From Thiotrichales bacterium (GTDB lineage: Bacteria; Pseudomonadota; Gammaproteobacteria; Thiomicrospirales; Thiomicrospiraceae): 14,428 nt of DNA. How positions within the stretch are numbered: the first letter of the stretch is position 1; the number at the start of each line of letters is the position of its first letter. The translations under genes and the position numbers were made by a program. Positions 1 to 7,228 of the stretch are shown here, one piece after another. Below the pieces are notes generated by a model. That model made no database searches. It was not told the DNA's origin and saw nothing but the letters and a program-made list of their open reading frames with translations. The stretch is taken from the NCBI GenBank assembly GCA_027036095.1, contig JALVTA010000003.1, positions 1 to 14,428 of the forward strand, in the 5' to 3' direction.

Positions 1-932
1 TAGCTGGAGACGCCATAGACCAGTCCACGCTTCTCGCGCACCTCCTCCATCAGCAGGCTGGCAAAGCCGGCGCCACCCAGCAGGTGATTGCCCAGGAACA
101 GGGCGTAGTAGTCCGGATCGCCCCGGCGCACGCCCAGCTGACCCAGATAGAGATAGGTCTGGGAAGATGCGAACGGCTTCTCCACCCGTTTTGCCTGCTG
201 GAGCGGTTCCGGTGCCGGCAAGGGTGAGGCGCGCTCACCGGCAGGCAGGCCCTTCATGAGGGTCTCGGCCAGCCTTTCCGCCTGTCTGCGGCTGATGTCG
301 CCCACAATGGACACCTGACCGTTGCGGGCCACATAGTAGCGCTGGTAGAAGGCCCGCACCTGCTCCAGAGTGAGTTTTGGCACGCTATCAAGCGTGCCGG
401 AGACCGGATGGCCATAGGGGTGTTCGCCGTAAAGCGCCTGCCAGAACTGACGCCCGGCCACCACGCCCGGTCGGGTCTCGGACAGCTTGAGCGCCGTGAG
501 GGTGTTCTGGCGCACCCGCTCGAAGGGTTCTTTGGGAAAGGTGGGCCGGGTCAGCACCCGTGCAAACAGGTTCACGGCCCTGTCGAACAGGGGCTGTCGG
601 GTCAGGGTGCGCAGGCTCAGCGAGGCGCTGTCTCGCCCCACATCCGCGCTGAAACGGGCCCCCAGGCTGTCGAAGCCTTCGGCAATGGCGTTCTCGTCCA
701 TGCCGGACACGCCGGTATCCAGCAGCGCGTTGGTCAGCGCCGCCAGCCCCCACGCCTTGCCATCGCGGGCGGAACCGGCGTCAAAGCGCACTTCAATATC
801 GACCATGGGCAGCGCCGGCGAATGCACGAACAGCACTTTGGCGCCATTGGATGTATGCCAGGTTTCAATGTTCGGCGCCGCCTGCGCCGCCACAGCGGCA
901 AGCAGACCGATGATCAGCAGCCATGTTCTCAT
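1..932 (-). CDS. M16 family peptidase, zinc-less subunit (partial, 3' end outside window)
   Basis: The visible 310 codons encode an insulinase/pitrilysin-like (M16) protein. It begins with a hydrophobic signal peptide, MRTWLLIIGLLAAVAAQA, so it should be exported. Where active M16 enzymes carry HxxEH, this protein reads GLAALTNALLDTG, so it has no zinc site and is probably catalytically silent. Near the left edge it has EKRGLVYGVSS, the Arg/Tyr motif that non-catalytic M16 subunits are known to use for substrate binding. The ATG at 932 overlaps the TGA of the upstream gene (ATGA), with GGAGG nine bases ahead, indicating translational coupling. The inferred role is as partner of the zinc-bearing M16 protein upstream, forming a periplasmic heterodimeric protease. 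The family is clear; the physiological substrate is unknown. The C-terminus lies beyond base 1. Confidence 0.9.
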   Translation of the reverse strand, partial: MRTWLLIIGLLAAVAAQAAPNIETWHTSNGAKVLFVHSPALPMVDIEVRFDAGSARDGKAWGLAALTNALLDTGVSGMDENAIAEGFDSLGARFSADVGRDSASLSLRTLTRQPLFDRAVNLFARVLTRPTFPKEPFERVRQNTLTALKLSETRPGVVAGRQFWQALYGEHPYGHPVSGTLDSVPKLTLEQVRAFYQRYYVARNGQVSIVGDISRRQAERLAETLMKGLPAGERASPLPAPEPLQQAKRVEKPFASSQTYLYLGQLGVRRGDPDYYALFLGNHLLGGAGFASLLMEEVREKRGLVYGVSS

Positions 933-2281
933 CGCAGGTGTCCTCCCATGGGCATGGGCGGCCGTTTGCCCGGCTTCTCGCCATTGGGCAGCAGCACGCC
1001 TACGGTCAGGTTATCGCGGGTGAAATACTTTTTCGCCACTGCCTGAATGTCCTCGGGCGTCACCCGGCGCAGCTCATCAGCCCACTTTTCATCCAGATCC
1101 GGTGGCAGACCGACGGCGGCCAGCATGCCCATGATCATCGCCTGTCCCATGACGGAATCCCGACCATAGACCTGCTCGGCCTCCACCTGCGCCAGTACCC
1201 GCTCCAGTTCGGCACGGGAGACGGGCGTCTTCTTCAGCCGTTCCACCTGCTGCCACAGGGCCTTTTCCAGCGCATCAACGCCGTGCCCCTTCGCCGGCTG
1301 GCCGCCCAGGGTGAACAGCGTATCCCAGCGGGCGGTGCTGTCGTAGCCGGCCGAAGCGCTGGCGGCGATACGGCGCTCGCGCACCAGTTCTCGGCTCAGG
1401 CGGCTGGAGGCATCGCCCGACAGAATGGCCGAAGCCAGCTCCAGCGCCCAGGCTTCCTTTCTGTTTTCCGCCGTCACCAGCGTGGGCACATGAAAGCCCA
1501 TCAGCAGCGTGGGCACCTCCACCGCCGCCTTCAGGGTGATGCGCCGCTCGCCTTGCTGGTCGATCTCCTTCTGCGGTTTGGGCGGGATGATGGTTTCCGG
1601 CTTGAGCTTGCCGTAAGTTTTGCGCGCCAGCTTCATGACCTCCTTCGGGGTCACGTCGCCCACCACCACCAGAATGGCGTTGTTGGGCGCATACCAGCGT
1701 CGATACCACGCCTTGAGATCATCCAGCGTGTAATGCTGAATGTCGGTCATCCAGCCGATGACCGGGTGGTGCGGCGGGCTGTTGACGAACGCGGCGGCAT
1801 TGAACTGCTCGTCCAGCCGAGCCTCAGGGTTGTCCTCCACACGCCAGCGCCGCTCCTCGGCCACCACCTTGCGCTCCTTCCCAAATTCATCTTCCCTGAG
1901 CTTCAGATGGCGCATGCGGTCGGCTTCCAGTGCCATCACCTCGCCCAGATGCTGCCGGCCCACGATCTGGAAATAGGCGGTGTAGTCCCGACTGGTGAAG
2001 GCATTCTCCCGCCCGCCCATGCGCGAAACGCGGCGGGAAAACTCACCCGGCGCCAGCGTGTCGGTGCCCTTGAACATCATGTGCTCCAGCATGTGGGAGA
2101 TGCCGGTCAGCCCATTGGGTTCAAAGTTGCCGCCGACCCGGTACCACACCATGTGCGCCACCACCGGCGCACGGTGGTCTTCCTTCACCAGCACCGTCAT
2201 GCCGTTGTCCAGCCGGCCCTGAAACAGCGCCGCCTGCGCCGGCAGCGCACACACGAGCGCCAGCAGTGCAATCCATCTCAT
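929..2281 (-). CDS. M16 family zinc metallopeptidase, catalytic subunit
   Basis: This 450-residue protein is a periplasmic M16B peptidase. An N-terminal signal peptide (MRWIALLALVCALPAQA) is followed by the zinc motif HMLEH at residues 63-67. The third ligand is a glutamate about 76 residues later, in VVAEERR (142-143). The ALEADRM segment (118-123) is typical of the family. A second M16 half occupies roughly residues 180-430. The ATG at 2281 is chosen because it opens the signal peptide and has GGGGAG about nine bases upstream. The frame stays open to 3145 only because it runs antisense to ftsY. In place of the Arg/Tyr substrate motif it has RERRIAASASAGYD, so it probably relies on the downstream zinc-less subunit. 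The pair next to ftsY is an arrangement known from pseudomonads and other gammaproteobacteria. Confidence 0.93.
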   Translation of the reverse strand: MRWIALLALVCALPAQAALFQGRLDNGMTVLVKEDHRAPVVAHMVWYRVGGNFEPNGLTGISHMLEHMMFKGTDTLAPGEFSRRVSRMGGRENAFTSRDYTAYFQIVGRQHLGEVMALEADRMRHLKLREDEFGKERKVVAEERRWRVEDNPEARLDEQFNAAAFVNSPPHHPVIGWMTDIQHYTLDDLKAWYRRWYAPNNAILVVVGDVTPKEVMKLARKTYGKLKPETIIPPKPQKEIDQQGERRITLKAAVEVPTLLMGFHVPTLVTAENRKEAWALELASAILSGDASSRLSRELVRERRIAASASAGYDSTARWDTLFTLGGQPAKGHGVDALEKALWQQVERLKKTPVSRAELERVLAQVEAEQVYGRDSVMGQAMIMGMLAAVGLPPDLDEKWADELRRVTPEDIQAVAKKYFTRDNLTVGVLLPNGEKPGKRPPMPMGGHLR

Positions 2282-2310
2282 CGCCTGATCTCCCCAGTCA
2301 AAACGGCCCT

Positions 2311-2316
2311 TATAAT
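2311..2316 (+). promoter_or_regulatory. Candidate -10 element of the ftsY promoter
   Basis: The 67-base gap between the divergent peptidase and ftsY genes holds one A+T-rich patch (about 2309-2330). On the plus strand it contains a perfect TATAAT, 32 bases before the ftsY ATG. No good -35 hexamer lies 16-18 bases upstream. On the minus strand a TTGACT at 2334-2329 is present, but it is too close to the nearest -10-like sequence. A shared promoter region is likely; the exact elements are uncertain. Confidence 0.35.
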
Positions 2317-2348
2317 AAATCCAATTCAAGTCAACGGAATAGAGACCC

Positions 2349-3551
2349 ATGTTCGGCCTGTTCAAAAAGAAGAAAAAACCCGCAGACCAGAAACCCGCAC
2401 AGGAAGCGGCCGAAAGCTCCCCGTCCACCGAGACGGACGGCGCGGCCGAACCCGCCACGCCCGAACCTTCCACCCCGGCTGACACCGAGATTCCGCAACA
2501 GACCGCGGAAAAGGCAACTACCTCGGCGCAGCAAACGGCACTGCCTGCAGACGAAACTGACGAGACACCCCCCACGGTGACCACACCAACCGAACCAGCT
2601 CCCCCTCCCGCCGAGCGCAGCAAGCCCGGTCTGTTCGCCCGCCTGAAGGCGAGACTGAGCAAGACCCGCCACGGCCTGACCGACGCCATTGCCAGCCTGA
2701 TCGCCGGACGCAAACAGATTGATGACGAGCTGCTGGAAGAGCTGGAGATGATCCTGCTCTCCGCCGATGTGGGCGTAGAAGCCACCGACCGCATCATCGC
2801 CAACCTGACCGAACAGGTCTCCCGCCGTGAGCTGAAAGACCCGCAGGCGCTCATGGACGCGCTGCGCCGCCAGCTTCTGGACATGCTCGAACCGGTCAGC
2901 CAACCGCTGGAAATCGACCCGCAGCGCAAACCGTTCGTCATCCTCATGGTGGGCGTCAACGGCGTGGGCAAGACCACCACCATCGGCAAGCTGGCACGCC
3001 GCGTCAAGGAGGCGGGCCGCTCCGTCATGCTGGCGGCGGGCGATACCTTCCGCGCCGCGGCAGTGGAACAGCTGCAGACCTGGGGCGAGCGCAACGGCGT
3101 GCCCGTGGTTGCGCAGAAGACTGGCGCCGACAGCGCCGCGGTCATCTATGACGCCCTGCAGTCGGCCCAGGCCCGTGGGGTGGACGTGCTCATCGCCGAC
3201 ACCGCCGGACGCCTGCACACCCAGTCCAACCTGATGGAAGAGCTGAAGAAGATCAAGCGGGTCATGGCGCGGCTGGACGAGACCGCCCCCCATGAGATCA
3301 TGCTGGTGGTGGACGCCGCCACCGGTCAGAACGCCCTGAAACAGGCGGAAATCTTCCATGAGGCGGTGGGCCTGACCGGCATCACGCTGACCAAACTGGA
3401 CGGCACTGCCAAGGGTGGCGTGGTGGTGGCACTGGCGGAACGCTTCGGCGTGCCCATCCGTTTCATCGGCGTGGGCGAGAGCGCCGAGGACCTGCAGCCT
3501 TTCGATGCCGAGGCTTTTGTGGACGCCCTGTTCGCCCGGGACGAAAAATGA
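2349..3551 (+). CDS. ftsY: Signal recognition particle receptor FtsY
   Basis: FtsY is the SRP receptor GTPase. It docks ribosome-SRP complexes at the inner membrane for co-translational insertion of membrane proteins. The 400-residue protein starts with a basic amphipathic tip (MFGLFKKKKK). A charged, Pro/Thr/Ala-rich A domain runs to about residue 90, and the N domain covers about 95-185. The G domain shows GVNGVGKTT (202-210), DTFRAAA (232-238), DTAGR (284-288), TKLDGTAKGG (348-357) and IGVGESAEDLQPF (from 373), all intact. The ATG at 2349 fits the family N-terminus; the ribosome site (GGAATAGAG) is modest. The gene stands alone after the divergent M16 pair. ftsE and ftsX, which follow ftsY in E. 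coli and many relatives, are not here. Confidence 0.98.
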   Translation: MFGLFKKKKKPADQKPAQEAAESSPSTETDGAAEPATPEPSTPADTEIPQQTAEKATTSAQQTALPADETDETPPTVTTPTEPAPPPAERSKPGLFARLKARLSKTRHGLTDAIASLIAGRKQIDDELLEELEMILLSADVGVEATDRIIANLTEQVSRRELKDPQALMDALRRQLLDMLEPVSQPLEIDPQRKPFVILMVGVNGVGKTTTIGKLARRVKEAGRSVMLAAGDTFRAAAVEQLQTWGERNGVPVVAQKTGADSAAVIYDALQSAQARGVDVLIADTAGRLHTQSNLMEELKKIKRVMARLDETAPHEIMLVVDAATGQNALKQAEIFHEAVGLTGITLTKLDGTAKGGVVVALAERFGVPIRFIGVGESAEDLQPFDAEAFVDALFARDEK

Positions 3552-3573
3552 GACGTTTTCGCCCCATGCCATC

Positions 3574-3597
3574 AAAATGTCTGACTAAAATGACATT
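3574..3597. repeat. Short inverted and direct repeat between ftsY and the DUF2914 gene
   Basis: The 99-base gap after ftsY contains AATGTC (3576-3581) and its reverse complement GACATT (3592-3597), separated by ten bases. Within it AAAATG occurs twice (3574-3579 and 3587-3592), 13 bases apart. A TAAAAT at 3586-3591 could act as a -10 for the downstream gene, but there is no matching -35. It may be an operator or a chance repeat. I cannot assign a regulator. Confidence 0.3.
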
Positions 3598-3650
3598 CTG
3601 GAATCCGGCGGCACAGACCGCCTCACCCCACTGACCAGCGGACGAAAACC

Positions 3651-4793
3651 ATGCGGCTGCCACATACGGACAACGCCGAGGCCATCTGGGCCTTCAAAAA
3701 GGGCTACCGCTTCGCCCGGCAGGGCAAGGCGCTGACTGACATGCCCCTGTCGATCCGCACCAACCGGGAACTGAAGCCCTTTTTCGAGCAGGGCTATCAG
3801 CAGGCGCAGGAAGCGCTGACGGCCGAAACCGGCCCGCGCCTGACGCCGCAGAAACGCCTGCTGTGGATTGCGCTGGCCATTCTGGCGGGCTTTGCCACCG
3901 CCAAGCTGATGATTGACGAAATGCGCCAGCCGGACAAAACGCCTGCGCTGGCGCAATCCACGTCCGAGCCCACCACAGCGCAGCCTGCCTCACCGAGCCG
4001 GGCTGATACGACTCCACAACCTGTCGACACTGCTGAAGACACGGCCAGGACCTCATCCACCGCCCAGACCGAAGGCGAAACGACCACCCCGCAACACCAG
4101 ACGGCCGAAGCGGGCGAGACAGCTGCCGCACCCACTGGAGCCGAAAGCGTCACACCAGCATCACCGACCGAACCGAATGCCACCGGAACATCTGATGGGA
4201 CCGGGGAAAATACGACGCTTGCTGCGACCCCGCCCAATGAGGCACTGGCGCTGATGCCGCCAGCTGCCGGACGGACGGAAACGGACGACACCGCGCCATC
4301 CGGTCAGAATGCCGCGTCCATGGAGACGCCAGAGGCTTCCCGCACCGGCGTACCGGTGGACGCCACCGTGGACCACCCTGGTCTGGCTCTGCTCGACAGC
4401 GAGGCGCGCGCCAAGCTGCATGCTCAGGATGCCGACACAGCGCCCCTGCTGCCACCACTGACCGACTCGCCCATCCACATCGCCCGTGCCGTGCTGGCAG
4501 TAGGCGTGCGGGACAGGGAGCCGGTGGGCGAACTGCAGGAGGTGGTGCCCAAGTCGATCCGACGGGTCTATTTCTTTACCGAAGTCAAAGGCGCCAAGGG
4601 ACACACGCTGCTCCACCGCTGGCGCTACGGCAACCGGGTGATGGCGGAAGTCCGCCTGCCCATCCGGTCCAACGACTACCGCACCTGGTCCAGCAAGTTG
4701 CTGTCCGCCGGCTGGGCCGGGCGCTGGTGGGTCGAGGTGGTCGATGAGGAAGGACAGGTGATCGCCAGAAAGGGATTCCGCTATGTCCGTTAG
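3651..4793 (+). CDS. Single-pass membrane protein with C-terminal DUF2914-like domain
   Basis: This 380-residue protein has four parts. Residues 1-60 form a soluble head in which GYRFARQGKA...P...R...FFEQGYQQA recalls ribosome modulation factor, a weak pattern match only. Residues 69-87 form one hydrophobic helix preceded by QKR, which suggests the N-terminus is cytoplasmic. Residues 92-270 are a low-complexity Thr/Pro/Ala/Glu linker, presumably a periplasmic spacer. Residues 273-380 resemble DUF2914: YFFTEV, LLHRWRYGNRVMAEV, YRTWSSKLL, WWVEVVDEEGQVI. The function of that domain is not known to me. The ATG at 3651 has only a weak GGACG upstream. The stop codon overlaps the next gene by 11 bases, so the two are probably translated together. 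An envelope-spanning structural or regulatory role is an inference. Confidence 0.8.
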   Translation: MRLPHTDNAEAIWAFKKGYRFARQGKALTDMPLSIRTNRELKPFFEQGYQQAQEALTAETGPRLTPQKRLLWIALAILAGFATAKLMIDEMRQPDKTPALAQSTSEPTTAQPASPSRADTTPQPVDTAEDTARTSSTAQTEGETTTPQHQTAEAGETAAAPTGAESVTPASPTEPNATGTSDGTGENTTLAATPPNEALALMPPAAGRTETDDTAPSGQNAASMETPEASRTGVPVDATVDHPGLALLDSEARAKLHAQDADTAPLLPPLTDSPIHIARAVLAVGVRDREPVGELQEVVPKSIRRVYFFTEVKGAKGHTLLHRWRYGNRVMAEVRLPIRSNDYRTWSSKLLSAGWAGRWWVEVVDEEGQVIARKGFRYVR

Positions 4794-5367
4794 ACGAACG
4801 TTTCGCCGCCGCGGACTGCTGGCGCTGGTCATCACCCTGCTGCTGGCCGGCTGCAGCACCTCGCCGGTCTACAGCCCCAATCGCCCGCCGGAAAGGATTG
4901 CGGGCGACGTGTGCAAGCTCAACCGCTATGACCGCACCTTCCTCGATGCCGCACGCAAGGCGGAGCGGCGCTGGGGCGTGCCGGCGCATGTGTTGCTGGC
5001 CTTCGTGCACAAGGAATCCCGCTTCAGCCCCACGGCCCGTTCCGCCAGCGGCGCCTACGGCTACGCACAGGCCAAGGATGGCACCTGGCGCGAGTATCAG
5101 AAGGCCACCGGCCGCTGGGATGCCAGCCGGGAGGACATCTACGACGCGCTGGATTTCATCGGCTGGTACAACTATGTCAGCCACAAGCGCCTCGGCATCA
5201 GCCGCTGGGATGCCTACCGGCTCTATCTGGCCTATCACGAGGGGCAGGGCGGCTATCAGCGCCACACCTACGAGCGCCGACCGTGGGTCAAACGGCTGGC
5301 GCGCAAGGTGGCCGACACCGCCTGGCGCTACCGCCAGCAGATGAAACGCTGCGGACTGATCCGCTGA
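4783..5367 (+). CDS. Lytic transglycosylase-like (SLT fold) lipoprotein
   Basis: This 194-residue lipoprotein is predicted to cut peptidoglycan glycan strands. A basic start and hydrophobic core lead to the lipobox LLAGC with the lipidated cysteine at residue 24. Ser-Thr follow, which would not retain it in the inner membrane, so outer-membrane anchoring is expected. The lysozyme-like domain spans about residues 55-165. It carries the catalytic glutamate E78 in HKESRF, then GAYGYAQAKDGTW (90-102) and LAYHEGQGGY (149-158), equivalent to the ES, GLMQ and AYNxG motifs of family 1 transglycosylases. The ATG at 4783 lies inside the end of the DUF2914 gene, with AAGGGA about eight bases upstream. 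A bidirectional terminator follows. Fold and lipidation are confident; enzymatic activity is inferred from the motifs. Confidence 0.88.
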   Translation: MSVRRTFRRRGLLALVITLLLAGCSTSPVYSPNRPPERIAGDVCKLNRYDRTFLDAARKAERRWGVPAHVLLAFVHKESRFSPTARSASGAYGYAQAKDGTWREYQKATGRWDASREDIYDALDFIGWYNYVSHKRLGISRWDAYRLYLAYHEGQGGYQRHTYERRPWVKRLARKVADTAWRYRQQMKRCGLIR

Positions 5368-5380
5368 CACCAGATACGAA

Positions 5381-5404
5381 AACGCCCCGCATTGGCGGGG
5401 CGTT
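5381..5404. terminator. Bidirectional intrinsic terminator between convergent genes
   Basis: A perfect 10-bp stem, AACGCCCCGC (5381-5390) paired with GCGGGGCGTT (5395-5404), encloses an ATTG loop. On the minus strand the stem runs into TTTT, serving the end of fabB at 5431. On the plus strand the T-rich tail is weaker (CGTTCGTCTT), serving the transglycosylase gene that ends at 5367. Confidence 0.85.
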
Positions 5405-5430
5405 CGTCTTCACTCCGGCACTTACCGTCT

Positions 5431-6651
5431 TCAGCCGTCAAAGCGGCGCAGCACCAGCGACGCATTGGTGCCGCCGAAGCCGAAGCTGTTGCTCATCACC
5501 TGATTCAGGCCGGCGTTGTCGATGCGCTCGCGCACGATGGGCACGCCCTCGCATTCCGGGTCCAGCTGCTCGATATTGATGGACGGTGCGATGAAATCGC
5601 CCTCCATCATCAGCAGGGTGTAGATCAGCTCGTGCACGCCCGCCGCGCCCAGCGAGTGGCCGGACATGGATTTGGTGGAGCTGATCTTCGGCAGAGCGTC
5701 GCCGAACACGGCACGGATGGCACCGATCTCCTTGGTGTCGCCCACGGGCGTGGAGGTGCCATGGGGGTTGATGTAGTCGATGGGCCCGTCCACCCCTTCC
5801 AGCGCCAGCCGCATGCAGCGCTCCGCGCCCTCGCCAGAGGGCGCCACCATGTCATAGCCGTCGGAATTGGCGCCGTAGCCGACAATCTCGGCGTAGATTC
5901 TGGCGCCACGGGCCAGCGCATGCTCCAGCGCCTCCACCACTACGATGCCGCCGCCACCGGCGATGACGAAACCGTCCCGGTTGGCGTCATAGGCGCGCGA
6001 GGCCTTCTCCGGTGTGTCGTTGTACTTGCTGGACAGGGCGCCCATAGCGTCGAACAGCATGGAGAGCGTCCAGTGCAACTCCTCGCCACCGCCGGCAAAG
6101 ACGATGTCCTGCTTGCCCAGCTGAATCTGCTCCACCGCCGTGCCGATGCAGTGAGCGCTGGTAGAACAGGCGGAGCTGATGGAGAAGTTGATGCCCTTGA
6201 TTTTGAACAGGGTGGCCAGGTTGGCCGAGACGGTGGAGCCCATGACGCGCGGCACCCGATAGGGTCCGACACGCTTGACCCCCTTGCTGCGGGCGATGTC
6301 GGCAGCCTCCACCACATTGACATTGGAGGCGCCGCCGGAGCCGGCGATCACGCCGGTGCGCGGGTTGGAAACCTCCTTCTCCTCCAGCCCGGCGTCGGCA
6401 ATGGCCTGCTGCATGGCGATGGTGGTGTAGGCGGCGGCATCGCCCATGAAGCGCAGCGCCTTGCGGTCGATATGGTCGGAAAAGTCCAGATCCTTGACAG
6501 CGCCGTGTACCTGCGAACGCATGCCGATCTCGGCGTATTCGGGCGCAAACACGATGCCGGAGCGACCTTCCCGCAGAGAGTCGGTCACTGCCTGCTTGTC
6601 ATTGCCGAGGCTGGATACGATGCCCAGACCGGTAATCACCACCCGTCTCAT
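5431..6651 (-). CDS. fabB: 3-oxoacyl-ACP synthase I (beta-ketoacyl-ACP synthase I)
   Basis: FabB condenses malonyl-ACP with acyl-ACP, including the cis-3-decenoyl-ACP made by FabA, and is needed for unsaturated fatty acid synthesis in the cytoplasm. The 406-residue protein has the thiolase-fold Cys-His-His triad. C162 lies in ISSACSTSAHC, H297 in NPHGTSTPVGD and H332 in KSMSGHSLGAAG, each one position from E. coli C163/H298/H333. The GGGG-rich FVIAGGGGIVVVE lies at 228-240. Start choice: the ATG at 6651 has GGAGG five bases upstream, whereas the in-frame GTG at 6657 overlaps that site. It sits 11 bases after fabA in a two-gene fabAB unit and ends just before a shared terminator. Confidence 0.97.
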   Translation of the reverse strand: MRRVVITGLGIVSSLGNDKQAVTDSLREGRSGIVFAPEYAEIGMRSQVHGAVKDLDFSDHIDRKALRFMGDAAAYTTIAMQQAIADAGLEEKEVSNPRTGVIAGSGGASNVNVVEAADIARSKGVKRVGPYRVPRVMGSTVSANLATLFKIKGINFSISSACSTSAHCIGTAVEQIQLGKQDIVFAGGGEELHWTLSMLFDAMGALSSKYNDTPEKASRAYDANRDGFVIAGGGGIVVVEALEHALARGARIYAEIVGYGANSDGYDMVAPSGEGAERCMRLALEGVDGPIDYINPHGTSTPVGDTKEIGAIRAVFGDALPKISSTKSMSGHSLGAAGVHELIYTLLMMEGDFIAPSINIEQLDPECEGVPIVRERIDNAGLNQVMSNSFGFGGTNASLVLRRFDG

Positions 6652-6656
6652 GGTCA

Positions 6657-6661
6657 CCTCC
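6657..6661 (-). promoter_or_regulatory. Ribosome binding site deciding the fabB start
   Basis: A perfect GGAGG on the minus strand sits between the fabA stop and fabB, five bases before the ATG at 6651. The alternative GTG at 6657 would overlap it, so the ATG is the start. Confidence 0.8.
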
Positions 6662-6662
6662 G

Positions 6663-7181
6663 TCAGAACTGGCTGGTGTCGGTGAACAGACCGACCCGCA
6701 GATCACTGGCTGAGTAGATCTCCCGGCCGTCTACATACATTTTGGCGTTGCCGATGCCCATGTAGAGCTTGCGCTTGATGACCCGCTTCATGTCGATGCG
6801 ATACTTGACCAGCTTCGCCGTGGGCAGCACCTGGCCGTAGAACTTGACCTCACCGGCCCCCAGTGCGCGGCCGCGACCCGGCCCGCCCGTCCAGCCGAGG
6901 AAGAAGCCGATCAGCTGCCACATGGCGTCCAGCCCCAGACAGCCCGGCATCACCGGGTCGTTCTCGAAGTGGCACTGGAAGAACCACAGGTCGGGCTTGA
7001 CGTCCAGTTCGGCCTCGATCAGGCCGAGGCCATGCTCGCCCCCTTCGTCGGAAATGTGAGTGATGCGGTCGAACATGAGCATGGGAGGCAGCGGCAGGCG
7101 GGCGTTGCCGGGGCCGAACAGCTCGCCGTGCCCGCAGGCGATCAGCTCGTCATAGGTGTAGCTGGATTTCTTTTCGAACAT
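6663..7181 (-). CDS. fabA: 3-hydroxydecanoyl-ACP dehydratase/isomerase
   Basis: FabA dehydrates 3-hydroxydecanoyl-ACP and isomerises trans-2- to cis-3-decenoyl-ACP, the entry step to unsaturated fatty acids. The 172-residue hot-dog-fold protein matches E. coli FabA in length. It has the catalytic histidine H71 in QCHFENDPVMPGCLGLDAMW and the aspartate D85 in the same segment, plus KFYGQVLPTAK and YSASDLRVGLF near the C-terminus. The ATG at 7181 gives the usual family N-terminus (MFEKKSSYT), with a weak GGAAAAG upstream. The in-frame GTG at 7196 has no ribosome site and would add five atypical residues. It is followed 11 bases later by fabB and preceded by the 3' end of glnE. Confidence 0.97.
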   Translation of the reverse strand: MFEKKSSYTYDELIACGHGELFGPGNARLPLPPMLMFDRITHISDEGGEHGLGLIEAELDVKPDLWFFQCHFENDPVMPGCLGLDAMWQLIGFFLGWTGGPGRGRALGAGEVKFYGQVLPTAKLVKYRIDMKRVIKRKLYMGIGNAKMYVDGREIYSASDLRVGLFTDTSQF

Positions 7182-7222
7182 GAAGCTTTTCCGCACATGG
7201 ATTGAGTTTGTTTAATTTGACG

Positions 7223-7228
7223 ATTATA
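7223..7228 (-). promoter_or_regulatory. Candidate -10 element of the fabAB promoter
   Basis: A perfect TATAAT on the minus strand lies immediately after the end of the glnE coding sequence, 41 bases before the fabA ATG. This would give a leader of about 35 bases. The -35 position (GGGACA around 7251-7246) is a poor match. I find no convincing FabR- or FadR-type palindrome. Confidence 0.45.

Noticed and set aside
2329..2334. TTGACT on the minus strand as -35 for the M16 operon
   Set aside because: The nearest -10-like hexamers are only 11-13 bases away, too close for a sigma-70 promoter.
923..2482. 519-codon open frame on the plus strand
   Set aside because: It lies antisense to the two M16 genes, which have clear motifs and signal peptides. 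Its product is His/Arg/Gln-rich without recognisable domains, typical of a GC-rich shadow frame.
2282..3145. Open extension of the zinc M16 frame to base 3145
   Set aside because: It is antisense to ftsY and would precede the signal peptide. The ATG at 2281 has its own ribosome site.
5392..6717. 441-codon open frame on the plus strand
   Set aside because: It is antisense to fabB and starts inside the terminator. It has no recognisable domain.
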